Shown piece after piece: positions 14,722-20,938 of a stretch of DNA of 20,938 bases. The first letter of the stretch is position 1; each line of letters begins with the position of its first letter. Origin of the DNA: JBDKUD01 sp050943315 (GTDB lineage Bacteria; Bacillota; Syntrophomonadia; Syntrophomonadales; Syntrophomonadaceae). Both the position numbers and the translations under genes were made by a program. Where the stretch lies: NCBI GenBank assembly GCA_050943315.1, contig JBMNOY010000041.1:1-20938 (forward strand), given 5' to 3'. The notes below the pieces were generated by a model. The model worked only from the letters and a program-made list of their open reading frames with translations. It was not told where the DNA came from and searched no databases.

Positions 14722-14811
14722 CAGTTTGCGTCGGTTAAATTTCTTCAATAAGTCCTGCCAGTATTGCTGGACCGCCATAGAACGATGAGTAATATAATAG
14801 AGGATGGTAAA

Positions 14812-15534
14812 ATGCGCATCGATATTTTGACTCTTTTCCCGGATATGTTTGTTTCTCCTTTTAACGAAAGTATTATTAAACGGGCCCGGGAAAGAGGTCT
14901 GGTAAATATAAATACGATTAATATAAGAGACTATGCTTTGGACAAACACCGGCAGGTTGATGATTATCCCTACGGCGGCGGGGCGGGAATGGTAATGAAG
15001 CCAGATGTCGTCTGCAGGGCTATTGATAATGTTTGCAGTGAAGGTGCCCGGGTAATATATATGACTCCGGGCGGTAAAACCTTAACCCAAAAAAAAGCCG
15101 CCGAACTCGCCGGCCAAAAGCATTTAGTAATATTATGCGGACACTACGAGGGAATAGATGAAAGAGTGCTGCACAAAGTTCATGAGGAAATATCTATCGG
15201 TGATTATGTATTAACCGGGGGAGAACTTCCCGCCATGGTAATGATAGATGTGGTGGTCAGGCTCATTCCCGGGGTTTTGGATGAAGAATCCCCGCTGGAA
15301 GAATCTTTTGCTGACGGTTTGTTGGAATATCCTCATTACACCCGTCCGCAGAATTACAACGGCGAGGAAGTACCGGAGGTTCTCCTCTCCGGACATCATG
15401 AAAATATCAGGTTATGGCGCAAAAAACAGAGCCTGCTGCGAACCTTGCTCATCCGTCCAGAACTGCTTTTGATTAAAGACTTTAATAATGAAGAAAAAAA
15501 ACTATTGGAAGAAATAATATTTAACAAGGAGTAA
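14812..15534 (+). CDS. trmD: tRNA (guanine-N1)-methyltransferase TrmD
   Basis: A 240-residue SPOUT methyltransferase that methylates G37 next to the anticodon of tRNAs reading CUN, CCN and CGG, preventing +1 frameshifts. The N-terminus MRIDILTLFPDMF, the GGGAGMVMKPDV loop, HYEGIDERV and YVLTGGELPAMVMIDVVVRLIPGVL (the trefoil-knot SAM site) are all present. They are followed by the tRNA-binding tail YPHYTRPQNYNGEEVPEVLLSGHHENIRLWR. The frame is open to an ATG at 14764, but the added 16 residues are not part of the family and ATG 14812 has AGAGGATGG upstream. The following methyltransferase gene starts 6 nt after its stop. Confidence 0.97.
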   Translation: MRIDILTLFPDMFVSPFNESIIKRARERGLVNINTINIRDYALDKHRQVDDYPYGGGAGMVMKPDVVCRAIDNVCSEGARVIYMTPGGKTLTQKKAAELAGQKHLVILCGHYEGIDERVLHKVHEEISIGDYVLTGGELPAMVMIDVVVRLIPGVLDEESPLEESFADGLLEYPHYTRPQNYNGEEVPEVLLSGHHENIRLWRKKQSLLRTLLIRPELLLIKDFNNEEKKLLEEIIFNKE

Positions 15535-15540
15535 TCACAG

Positions 15541-16119
15541 TTGAGAGAAGCCAGAGTATACATAGCTCTTTTACATCACCCAATGCATAACAAACGTAAA
15601 GATATCATCACAACATCGGTGACTAACCTGGATTTACATGATATAAGCCGGGTAGCCCGGACATATAATGTTGACGGCTTCTTTGTCGTTCACCCTTCCC
15701 CAAGGCAGCAGGAACTGATTCAAAAGATTGTGGGGTTTTGGCAGGAAGGTTACGGGGGCGAATATAACCCTGACCGCAAAGAGGCTTTTAGTGTTTTTCG
15801 AACGGTTACCAGTTTAAAAGAATGTATGGAATGTATCCGGGAAGAAACGGGGCGGGAGGTTCTTACTGTGGCTACCGATGCCGGTTGTTTTCCCAACAGT
15901 ATAGCCTACCACAGTTTAAGGAAAATTATATCTAACGAGAAGCGCGCTTTTCTAGTGCTGTTTGGGACCGGATTTGGCATGCCGGCGGAAATGGTTAAGG
16001 AGTGTGATTATATTCTTAAGCCTATTGTTGGTGGCGGAGAATATAACCACCTTTCGGTACGAAGTGCAGTTTCTATTATTATAGACAGGTTATTAGGAGA
16101 ATCCTGGTATACTGAATAG
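15541..16119 (+). CDS. SPOUT-family RNA methyltransferase (TM1570-type)
   Basis: A 192-residue protein of the SAM-dependent RNA methyltransferase family often found between trmD and rplS in Clostridia and Thermotogae. Visible features are MREARVYIALLHHPMHNKRKDIITTSVTNLDLHDISRVARTYNV at the N-terminus, then a Rossmann-like middle. The C-terminal half has LVLFGTGFGMPAEMVKECDYILKPIVGGGEYNHLSVRSAVSIIIDRL, whose GTGxGM and SVRSA segments form the knotted SAM site. Placement suggests tRNA or rRNA as substrate, but the target nucleotide is not known to me. The start is TTG, preceded by AAGGAG about 10 nt upstream at the end of trmD. Its stop lies 8 nt before the rplS promoter. Confidence 0.87.
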   Translation: MREARVYIALLHHPMHNKRKDIITTSVTNLDLHDISRVARTYNVDGFFVVHPSPRQQELIQKIVGFWQEGYGGEYNPDRKEAFSVFRTVTSLKECMECIREETGREVLTVATDAGCFPNSIAYHSLRKIISNEKRAFLVLFGTGFGMPAEMVKECDYILKPIVGGGEYNHLSVRSAVSIIIDRLLGESWYTE

Positions 16120-16126
16120 TTTATTC

Positions 16127-16155
16127 TTGAGATTGGCCGGCCCCTGTGATATAAT
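16127..16155 (+). promoter_or_regulatory. Promoter of rplS
   Basis: TTGAGA (16127-16132, five of six) and TATAAT (16150-16155, exact) have a 17-bp spacer. The predicted start is near 16162, giving a leader of about 70 nt. This lets L19 be expressed separately from the upstream modification genes. Confidence 0.82.
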
Positions 16156-16161
16156 ACCTTT

Positions 16162-16228
16162 GTTCTGTATTAAAGGTGGTCCGCTGCATTATTTGTGAGA
16201 TGTACGAACACCTGTTGGAAGGAGGTAG
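16162..16228 (+). promoter_or_regulatory. Candidate ribosomal L19 leader
   Basis: The rplS 5' leader can fold: AGGTG (16174-16178) pairs with CACCT (16209-16213), enclosing TGCAT (16185-16189) pairing with ATGTA (16200-16204) through one G-T pair. Firmicutes are known to carry an L19 leader motif at this position, thought to allow autoregulation by L19. The GGTGGTCCGCTGC stretch is suggestive, but I could not test it against the model. Confidence 0.5.
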
Positions 16229-16230
16229 GG

Positions 16231-16584
16231 ATGATGCAAGACATAATTAAATTTATTGAGGAAGAACATTATAAAAAAGACTTACCCGTATTTGGGCCTG
16301 GTGATACAGTTAAAGTTCATGTTAAGGTTGTAGAAGGTACCAGAGAGAGAATCCAGGTTTATGAAGGTACAGTTATGAAAATCCGCGGGGAAGGGTTATC
16401 CAAAACCTTTACGGTCAGAAGAATAACATACGGTGTTGCAGTAGAAAGAACCTTTTTGTTAAATTCACCGAAAATAGCCAAAATTGAAGTTACCCGAAGA
16501 GGTAAAGTACGCCGGGCGAGATTGTTCTATCTGCGCGGCAGAACTGGTAAGAAAGCCCGGGTTAAGGAAAAAGGCAGGTTTTAA
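16231..16584 (+). CDS. rplS: 50S ribosomal protein L19
   Basis: A 117-residue L19, located at the 30S-50S interface. The sequence DIIKFIEEEHYKKDLPVFGPGDTVKVHVKVVEGTRERIQVYEGTVMKIRGEGLSKTFTVRRITYGVAVERTF is the family core. The basic end RRGKVRRARLFYLRGRTGKKARVKEK is also characteristic. AAGGAGGT precedes two adjacent ATG codons (16231, 16234); either could initiate. The frame is open to a GTG at 16195, but that would translate the structured leader. It has its own promoter upstream and a strong terminator-like hairpin downstream. Confidence 0.98.
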   Translation: MMQDIIKFIEEEHYKKDLPVFGPGDTVKVHVKVVEGTRERIQVYEGTVMKIRGEGLSKTFTVRRITYGVAVERTFLLNSPKIAKIEVTRRGKVRRARLFYLRGRTGKKARVKEKGRF

Positions 16585-16600
16585 TTTTATAAAAAGCGAG

Positions 16601-16631
16601 GAGAATACCTTAACAGGTATTCTCTTTTTTT
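16601..16631 (+). terminator. Intrinsic terminator after rplS, just before rbgA
   Basis: A perfect 10-bp stem GAGAATACCT / AGGTATTCTC with a TAAC tetraloop is followed by seven T. The run ends 17 nt before the rbgA start, so rbgA must be transcribed by readthrough or from inside this element. Confidence 0.92.
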
Positions 16632-16648
16632 AACGGAGGTATTTTTTG

Positions 16649-17485
16649 ATGACCATTAACTGGTACCCGGGACACATGGTTAAGGCCAGACGGGAAATAG
16701 AAGAGAATATAAAGCTGGTGGATATCGTAACCCTGCTTCTCGATGCCCGTGCACCTTTCTCATGCCGAAACCCTGAGCTGGAGAAACTAGCTAATAAAAA
16801 GAAGGTAATCTTTGTTCTTAATAAAATGGATCTTGCTTCACCAACTGCTACAGAAAAGTACCTAAACGATTTTAGCCGGCAGGGTTATATGGCTGTAGCT
16901 ATGGATTCTCTAAGTGGAAAAGGCTCCCGGGAAGTGATTCAGGCTATTAAGGAAGCTTTTAAGGATCAGGAAGCGGAAATGCGGCGCAGGGGACGCCGAA
17001 TACGAGAAGCCCGGGTGATGGTCGCAGGGGTGCCCAATATCGGCAAATCTACCTTTCTAAATAGTCTGGTGGGCAAGAAAATAGCTATGACCGGAGCCAA
17101 ACCGGGTATTACCAGAGGAAAACAGTGGGTTCGGGTGCGAAAAGATATTGAATTTATGGATACCCCCGGGCTGATGTGGCCTAAAGTGGAGTCAACTGAA
17201 CAGGGCTTGAAGTTGGCACTTCTTGATATAGTAGGGGAACGGGCTTATCAGGAATACGATGTGGCCCTATTCCTAATTGATTATCTCGTAAACCGGGCCC
17301 CACAAATTTTACAGGATGTTTTCGGCCTGACTGACCTGGAAAAAAGCAGTCACGAATTACTTGGTGACATTGCCCGCCGCAGGGGACACCTGGTAAAGGG
17401 CGGCGCATTGGATACCGACAAGACCTGCCTAGTTTTGCTGCAGGAGTTTCGCAAAGGTAAACTAGGGCGTTTAAGCCTGGACTAG
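16649..17485 (+). CDS. rbgA: Ribosome biogenesis GTPase RbgA (YlqF)
   Basis: A 278-residue circularly permuted GTPase needed late in 50S assembly, where it helps install L16 and nearby proteins. The order of motifs is permuted as expected: G4 NKMD at N58 comes first, then the P-loop GVPNIGKS (G127) and DTPGLMWP (D171). The N-terminal MTINWYPGHMVKARREIEENIKLVDIVTLLLDARAPFSCRNPEL includes the catalytic-histidine region (GHM). The C-terminal ~80 residues form the rRNA-binding helical domain. TTG 16646 is in frame but ATG 16649 is preferred, with GGAGGT 8 nt upstream. rplS-rbgA linkage is common; here lepB, often between them, is missing. Confidence 0.96.
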   Translation: MTINWYPGHMVKARREIEENIKLVDIVTLLLDARAPFSCRNPELEKLANKKKVIFVLNKMDLASPTATEKYLNDFSRQGYMAVAMDSLSGKGSREVIQAIKEAFKDQEAEMRRRGRRIREARVMVAGVPNIGKSTFLNSLVGKKIAMTGAKPGITRGKQWVRVRKDIEFMDTPGLMWPKVESTEQGLKLALLDIVGERAYQEYDVALFLIDYLVNRAPQILQDVFGLTDLEKSSHELLGDIARRRGHLVKGGALDTDKTCLVLLQEFRKGKLGRLSLD

Positions 17486-17651
17486 ACTATTATGATAAAA
17501 TACCTGTTTGGTTGTATTTATAGTTATAAAATGTTAGCATGCGTATTTTTTTGCGATAAGGTATGATAGTAATTAAGGGTAAGGCTGGAATCACACCTAA
17601 TTTAAATCACGAAAGACCAAGAATTGTTTTATTATAACTGGCAGGTGGACA

Positions 17652-17691
17652 AATGGTCTCTAATGGCAGTTTGAGTATTAAGAGGACCATT
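17652..17691 (+). other. Hairpin in the rbgA-capA spacer
   Basis: AATGGTC-TCT pairs with AGA-G-GACCATT: ten pairs, one bulged G and a 19-nt loop, with no T run after it. It ends 49 nt before the apparent start of the CapA-family gene. The 255-nt spacer (17486-17740) contains no other structure I can support and no good promoter. Confidence 0.4.
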
Positions 17692-17740
17692 GTAGAACGA
17701 TTGTAATGACTGGGTTTATTGCGGGGAGGGGGGAGAAGCA

Positions 17741-19180
17741 CTGCTCAGACGGATTATTCTTATCTTCGGGGTGGCTTTTGGTATAGGAATATTCATATCT
17801 ACTAATCTTTATGCCCTGTCTAAATATGGTGACCCAGTTAAGTTAGGCATCGCACTGGCAAAGCTAGAGTGTTCCGGTTTGCCTATGGTAAGCATTAATA
17901 TGAAACCCCAGGCATACCTGACCCGCAATAATAATGGGTACCAATTACTACAAAGTGCCCTGCAAGCCCAGGGCTGGAATCTTCAAAACATTGAAGAGGA
18001 CAAACTGGTATTTGTCCGCAAGGACGAGGAAATAACTGCTGTTGGTCACAGTTTCAGGGGCAATAACATATTAATTACTCTTCACTTAAAGCATAAGGCA
18101 TTACCACCACCGGAGACGATCACCCTTACCGCAGCAGGGGACATCCTTATGCATAACACCCAGATAAGCTCGGGATTACAGCCGGATGGTTCCTATAGTT
18201 TCGATTCTTTCTTCGCACCGGTTAAGGATCTGTTAGAAGAAGGGGACTATTGTTCAACCAACTTTGAAGCCGCTCTGGCCGGGGAAGCTGCCGGTTACAG
18301 CGGATATCCGCTGTTCAACAGTCCTGACGCCATTGCCGATACCTTCAAAGATGCCGGGTTTGACCTGGTGGTAACTGCTAATAACCATTGTCTTGACCGG
18401 GGTTATGCGGGAGCGTTGCGCACTATTAAAGTTTTAAGAGAAGCTGGTCTGGATACGACCGGAACTTATCTCACTCCCGAAGAACATAATAATTTCCTGG
18501 TTAAGGACATACGCGGGGTAAAGGTTGGTTATCTGGCTTATACCTATGGTACTAATGGTATTCCCATACCAGAACAATGCCCGCATTTCGTTCGTTTGCT
18601 TGATCAGCGCCAAGTTATGCAGGACATTGAACGTTTGCGCCCGGCGGTTGATGTACTTATCCTGATTCTGCACTGGGGAACCGAGTACAGTCCCGAGGCC
18701 ACAGAAGAACAGAAAAGGCTGGCCCGGACCTTTTTGACTGCCGGGGCTGATGTTATCCTGGGAAGCCATCCTCACGTAATAGAGCCTATGGAGATATTAA
18801 AAATTGGCGGCAAAGACAAGTTTGTTATTTATTCCATGGGCAATTTTATTGGCCATCAGAGAGGATGGGAAAGAAATAGCGGATTAATATTAAAACTTAA
18901 ATTTACTAAGGATTTCCGCCAAGGGGAAACGTATCTACAGGAAGTCTCCTATGTTCCTACCTTTTCACATCCGTTTATCAAAAATGGCCGCCAACAATTC
19001 CGGGTAGTACCGGTAGAGAAAGCCATTGACAATATAGAAAAAGGCCAGGAGCCGTACCTTACTGCATCTGACCTTCCCGTGTTAAAAAAGGTCCTGGACC
19101 ACACTCATAAACAATTAGGGGAACCTTTTTTTAAAACCGCCCCAGAATCTAACCACGCGTTAAATTCAACACAGATTTGA
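17741..19180 (+). CDS. Secreted CapA-family (poly-gamma-glutamate synthesis-type) metallophosphatase-fold protein, apparent CTG start
   Basis: The C-terminal two-thirds (from ~128) is a PGA_cap/CapA domain with a calcineurin-like metal site: GDILMH (D134), NFEAAL, TANNHCLD (H216), HWGTEY (H311), GSHPHV (H343, H345) and YSMGNFIG. CapA proteins act outside the membrane in poly-gamma-glutamate or related polymer metabolism, but many family members have no known role. The N-terminal ~100 residues are unassigned. The first obvious start, GTG 17771, would cut a signal anchor in half. In-frame upstream codons give LLRRIILIFGVAFGIGIFISTNLYAL, a positive segment plus hydrophobic core. No ATG, GTG or TTG exists between the TAG at 17693 and 17771. 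CTG 17741 follows a GGGGAGGGGGGAG tract, so I propose it; the protein is then 479 residues. Confidence 0.8.
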   Translation: MLRRIILIFGVAFGIGIFISTNLYALSKYGDPVKLGIALAKLECSGLPMVSINMKPQAYLTRNNNGYQLLQSALQAQGWNLQNIEEDKLVFVRKDEEITAVGHSFRGNNILITLHLKHKALPPPETITLTAAGDILMHNTQISSGLQPDGSYSFDSFFAPVKDLLEEGDYCSTNFEAALAGEAAGYSGYPLFNSPDAIADTFKDAGFDLVVTANNHCLDRGYAGALRTIKVLREAGLDTTGTYLTPEEHNNFLVKDIRGVKVGYLAYTYGTNGIPIPEQCPHFVRLLDQRQVMQDIERLRPAVDVLILILHWGTEYSPEATEEQKRLARTFLTAGADVILGSHPHVIEPMEILKIGGKDKFVIYSMGNFIGHQRGWERNSGLILKLKFTKDFRQGETYLQEVSYVPTFSHPFIKNGRQQFRVVPVEKAIDNIEKGQEPYLTASDLPVLKKVLDHTHKQLGEPFFKTAPESNHALNSTQI

Positions 19181-19198
19181 TTATTAAGGATACAGATT

Positions 19199-19226
19199 TT
19201 TGCAGGGTAATTACTGGTGATATAAT
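19199..19226 (+). promoter_or_regulatory. Extended -10 promoter before rnhB
   Basis: TATAAT at 19221-19226 is preceded by TG and one base (TGATATAAT), an extended -10 element. A weak -35 TTTGCA lies at 19199-19204 with a 16-bp spacer. The predicted start is near 19233, giving a leader of about 60 nt. Confidence 0.65.
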
Positions 19227-19290
19227 AAGAATGCACAGTGTTATCCAATGTCTGGTTAGAAAAAAGTAAAATTCGAATTATTTATAAGGG

Positions 19291-19980
19291 ATGACTAAAT
19301 TGACCCCTAAGCGAAGTCAGGATGAGAAAAAACGTATTGAAAAACTGCAACAGTATGAACATAAGGCTTATAAGGAGGGCTTTCAGTACATAGCCGGGTT
19401 AGACGAAGCCGGCCGGGGACCACTGGCGGGACCTGTGGCCGCTGGTGCCGTAATTTTGCCGCCGGACTTTTTTCTGGCCGGAGTCGATGATTCCAAAAAG
19501 CTTAACCCTCAAACCAGGTCTCGTTTGGCCGCAGAAATTAAAAAGATGGCTTTGTCCTGGGCAGTAGGTTTTGTGTTTACTCCTTACCTGGATCAAATAA
19601 ATATCCTTAACGCAACCCGGGTGGCTATGAAGATAGCGGTCCAGGAGCTTACACCCCGGCCAGATCTGCTGCTGATTGATGCCCTGCGCATTCCAGATCT
19701 GAATATAGCACAGTATCCCATCATAAAAGGTGACACCCTTAGTGTTTCCATAGCCTGTGCATCTATTTTAGCTAAGGTAGAAAGGGATCTCGCCATGGAA
19801 GCCTTTGATAGTCTATATCCAGGATATGGCTTTGCCAGGCATAAGGGCTATGCTACCCGGGAGCATATTGCGGCTCTCTTGAAGCTGGGGCCCAGTCCAA
19901 TTCACCGGCAGAGTTTTGAACCGGTGAAATCACTAGTTATCGGGGGAAAATATGGACTTCAACCAGGTCTCTTTAAATAA
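19291..19980 (+). CDS. rnhB: Ribonuclease HII
   Basis: RNase HII removes ribonucleotides misincorporated in DNA and RNA in RNA-DNA hybrids. The 229-residue protein has the catalytic D-E-D-D set: D38 and E39 in GLDEAGRGPLAGPVAA, D130 in LLIDAL and D148 in KGDTLSVSIACASILAKVERD. VDDSKKLNPQTR and YGFARHKGYATREH are further family signatures. An N-terminal extension of ~30 charged residues precedes the core, as in other Firmicute enzymes. ATG 19291 directly touches AAGGG, which is too close for a normal ribosome binding site. TTG 19300, 9 nt after it, may be the true start (226 residues). It has its own promoter and overlaps the next gene by 29 nt. Confidence 0.96.
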   Translation: MTKLTPKRSQDEKKRIEKLQQYEHKAYKEGFQYIAGLDEAGRGPLAGPVAAGAVILPPDFFLAGVDDSKKLNPQTRSRLAAEIKKMALSWAVGFVFTPYLDQINILNATRVAMKIAVQELTPRPDLLLIDALRIPDLNIAQYPIIKGDTLSVSIACASILAKVERDLAMEAFDSLYPGYGFARHKGYATREHIAALLKLGPSPIHRQSFEPVKSLVIGGKYGLQPGLFK

Positions 19981-20938
19981 AATATTACTTAATCTTACCG
20001 CTCCTCAGGAAAAGGGAATTAGTTTTAACAAAGGGGAAATCTTAAAAGGGCTGGTCCAGGATTCCCGCAGCAACGGACTGGTTACACTTATGATAAAGGG
20101 GCAGCTAATCGAGGCCTTTACCGAGGTGATGGTTAAACCCGGGCAACAGCTTTTTTTAATGGTAGATGATCAAAGAGAGGGCAAGACCTACTTAAAAGTA
20201 GTAACCCCTCAGGTGATGAGCGAAATCGAAACCGCCAACCTCTCTGCCGGGCTCTTGGAAGTTGGTATTCCAGCTAAAGAAGAGAACCTTCTTATGGCCC
20301 GCAAACTTCTGCAGCACAACCTGCCCGTAACCCAGGAAAATATTAATACTCTGGCCCGGGGCGTGAAGATACTGGGTGAACCTAATTCCCGTAACCTGGA
20401 AATCGTAGCCTGGGCACAGTCACAGGGGATTAACATCAATTCGAAAACCTTAACTGCGGTGGATAAGTTTACTGCTGCTCAGGGCAGCTTAACCAGGGCG
20501 TTAGAAGCTTTAGCACAGACCCTGGTCAAAGTGGAAAACCAACCTGCTCTTAATTCCGTGGTTCTCCCTTCGCCGGCTTCTTCCTCTGCCCAGGTAGTTA
20601 TTAATTCTACTGAGGAGAATCAAGCATTAAACTTTGGCAGTTTGGGTTCTGCATCCAGTGTTTTGCTTAATGAGGAAACCTCACCGGCAACAAATATTCT
20701 GCCCGGCAAAACACTGCTCCCCGAGTCTTCTTCGACGGGAGCCCAAGCCGAGCCGACCCACGCTCTAAATAAAGTAATATTGTTAATCAATACCTTGCTG
20801 GAAATGATTATCCTGGATATGGAACAACCTGACGCCCAGAGGGCAAATAAAATCCAGGCTATAGTTCAAAATGAACCGGAAGTACTCGAAAACCTCTCCT
20901 TATTAAAAGATCTCTTCCTGAAACTGGCCAATACCGAC
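19952..20938 (+). CDS. Large unassigned protein, possibly FliK-like (3' end outside window)
   Basis: A frame of 329 codons runs from ATG 19952 to the window edge without a stop, and overlaps rnhB by 29 nt. CGGGGGAA lies 5-6 nt upstream of the ATG. Visible parts are an N-terminal region with a possible small beta domain (EILKGLVQDSRSNGLVTLMIKGQLIEAFTEVMVKPGQQLFLMV, ~28-72), then a helical segment around 110-200 and a Ser/Ala/Pro-rich low-complexity linker (~205-265). A second helical segment begins near 270. This layout, and its position after rnhB, resembles proteins annotated as FliK-like in Clostridia, which are often followed by an FlhB-domain gene. I see no decisive motif, so the assignment is tentative. 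Codon use resembles that of the neighbouring genes. Confidence 0.75.
   Translation, partial: MDFNQVSLNKILLNLTAPQEKGISFNKGEILKGLVQDSRSNGLVTLMIKGQLIEAFTEVMVKPGQQLFLMVDDQREGKTYLKVVTPQVMSEIETANLSAGLLEVGIPAKEENLLMARKLLQHNLPVTQENINTLARGVKILGEPNSRNLEIVAWAQSQGININSKTLTAVDKFTAAQGSLTRALEALAQTLVKVENQPALNSVVLPSPASSSAQVVINSTEENQALNFGSLGSASSVLLNEETSPATNILPGKTLLPESSSTGAQAEPTHALNKVILLINTLLEMIILDMEQPDAQRANKIQAIVQNEPEVLENLSLLKDLFLKLANTD

Noticed and set aside
14764..14811. N-terminal extension of trmD from ATG 14764
   Set aside because: The 16 extra residues are absent from the family, and the later ATG has a ribosome binding site and the canonical MRIDILTLFPDMF start.
16195..16230. Upstream GTG start for rplS
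   Set aside because: It would translate through the leader hairpin and the AAGGAGGT site, and L19 proteins do not have this extension.
17562..17567. TATGAT in the rbgA-capA spacer as a promoter
   Set aside because: No -35 element lies 16-18 bp upstream; the nearest TT-rich hexamers are 5 or 22 bp away.

Overview
The window reads as a chromosomal core-gene segment of a Gram-positive anaerobe of the class Clostridia. A Syntrophomonas-like genome is my best inference, because of the dgt-dnaG-rpoD and ylxM-ffh-rpsP-khpA-rimM-trmD-rplS-rbgA-rnhB blocks, AGGAGG-type ribosome binding sites, frequent GTG/TTG starts, CCA-encoding tRNA genes and a ferredoxin-dependent indolepyruvate oxidoreductase. 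No insertion sequence, CRISPR array or prophage is visible.

Layout. 1-1430: the 3' end of a DEAD-box RNA helicase with a DbpA-type RNA-binding domain and its terminator, then a flavodoxin-fold reductase with a cysteine cluster and its terminator. 1453-5462: dgt, dnaG and rpoD (dNTP hydrolase, primase, main sigma factor); dnaG and rpoD overlap by 4 nt. 5497-6081: a tRNA-Asn unit with its own consensus promoter and terminator, then a tRNA-Met-Glu-Val operon. 6222-6857: a small hypothetical gene and an intergenic region with tandem GATGAG-type repeats followed by an intrinsic terminator. 6858-10527: iorA-iorB-paaK, an operon for interconverting aromatic 2-oxo acids, aryl-acetyl-CoAs and aryl-acetates. 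10603-11454: a degV-family gene on the minus strand, sharing a bidirectional terminator with paaK. 11613-19180: ylxM-ffh (signal recognition particle), rpsP-khpA-rimM-trmD-SPOUT methyltransferase-rplS-rbgA (ribosome and tRNA maturation), then a secreted CapA-type protein. 19199-20938: rnhB and the start of a large unassigned protein that runs off the window.

The genes themselves are largely conventional. The most interesting material is regulatory. The only visible route into iorA-iorB-paaK passes through an intrinsic terminator 21 nt before iorA, preceded by five GAG triplets in strict 5-nt register (one 10-nt period for the last three) that abut a possible antiterminator arm. This resembles, but is not proven to be, a TRAP-like attenuator. 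The same arrangement of a terminator hugging the next start codon recurs before dgt and rbgA. Other points are an apparent CTG start for the CapA-family protein, an AT-only perfect inverted repeat before degV, and structured but unexplained spacers before trmD and capA.
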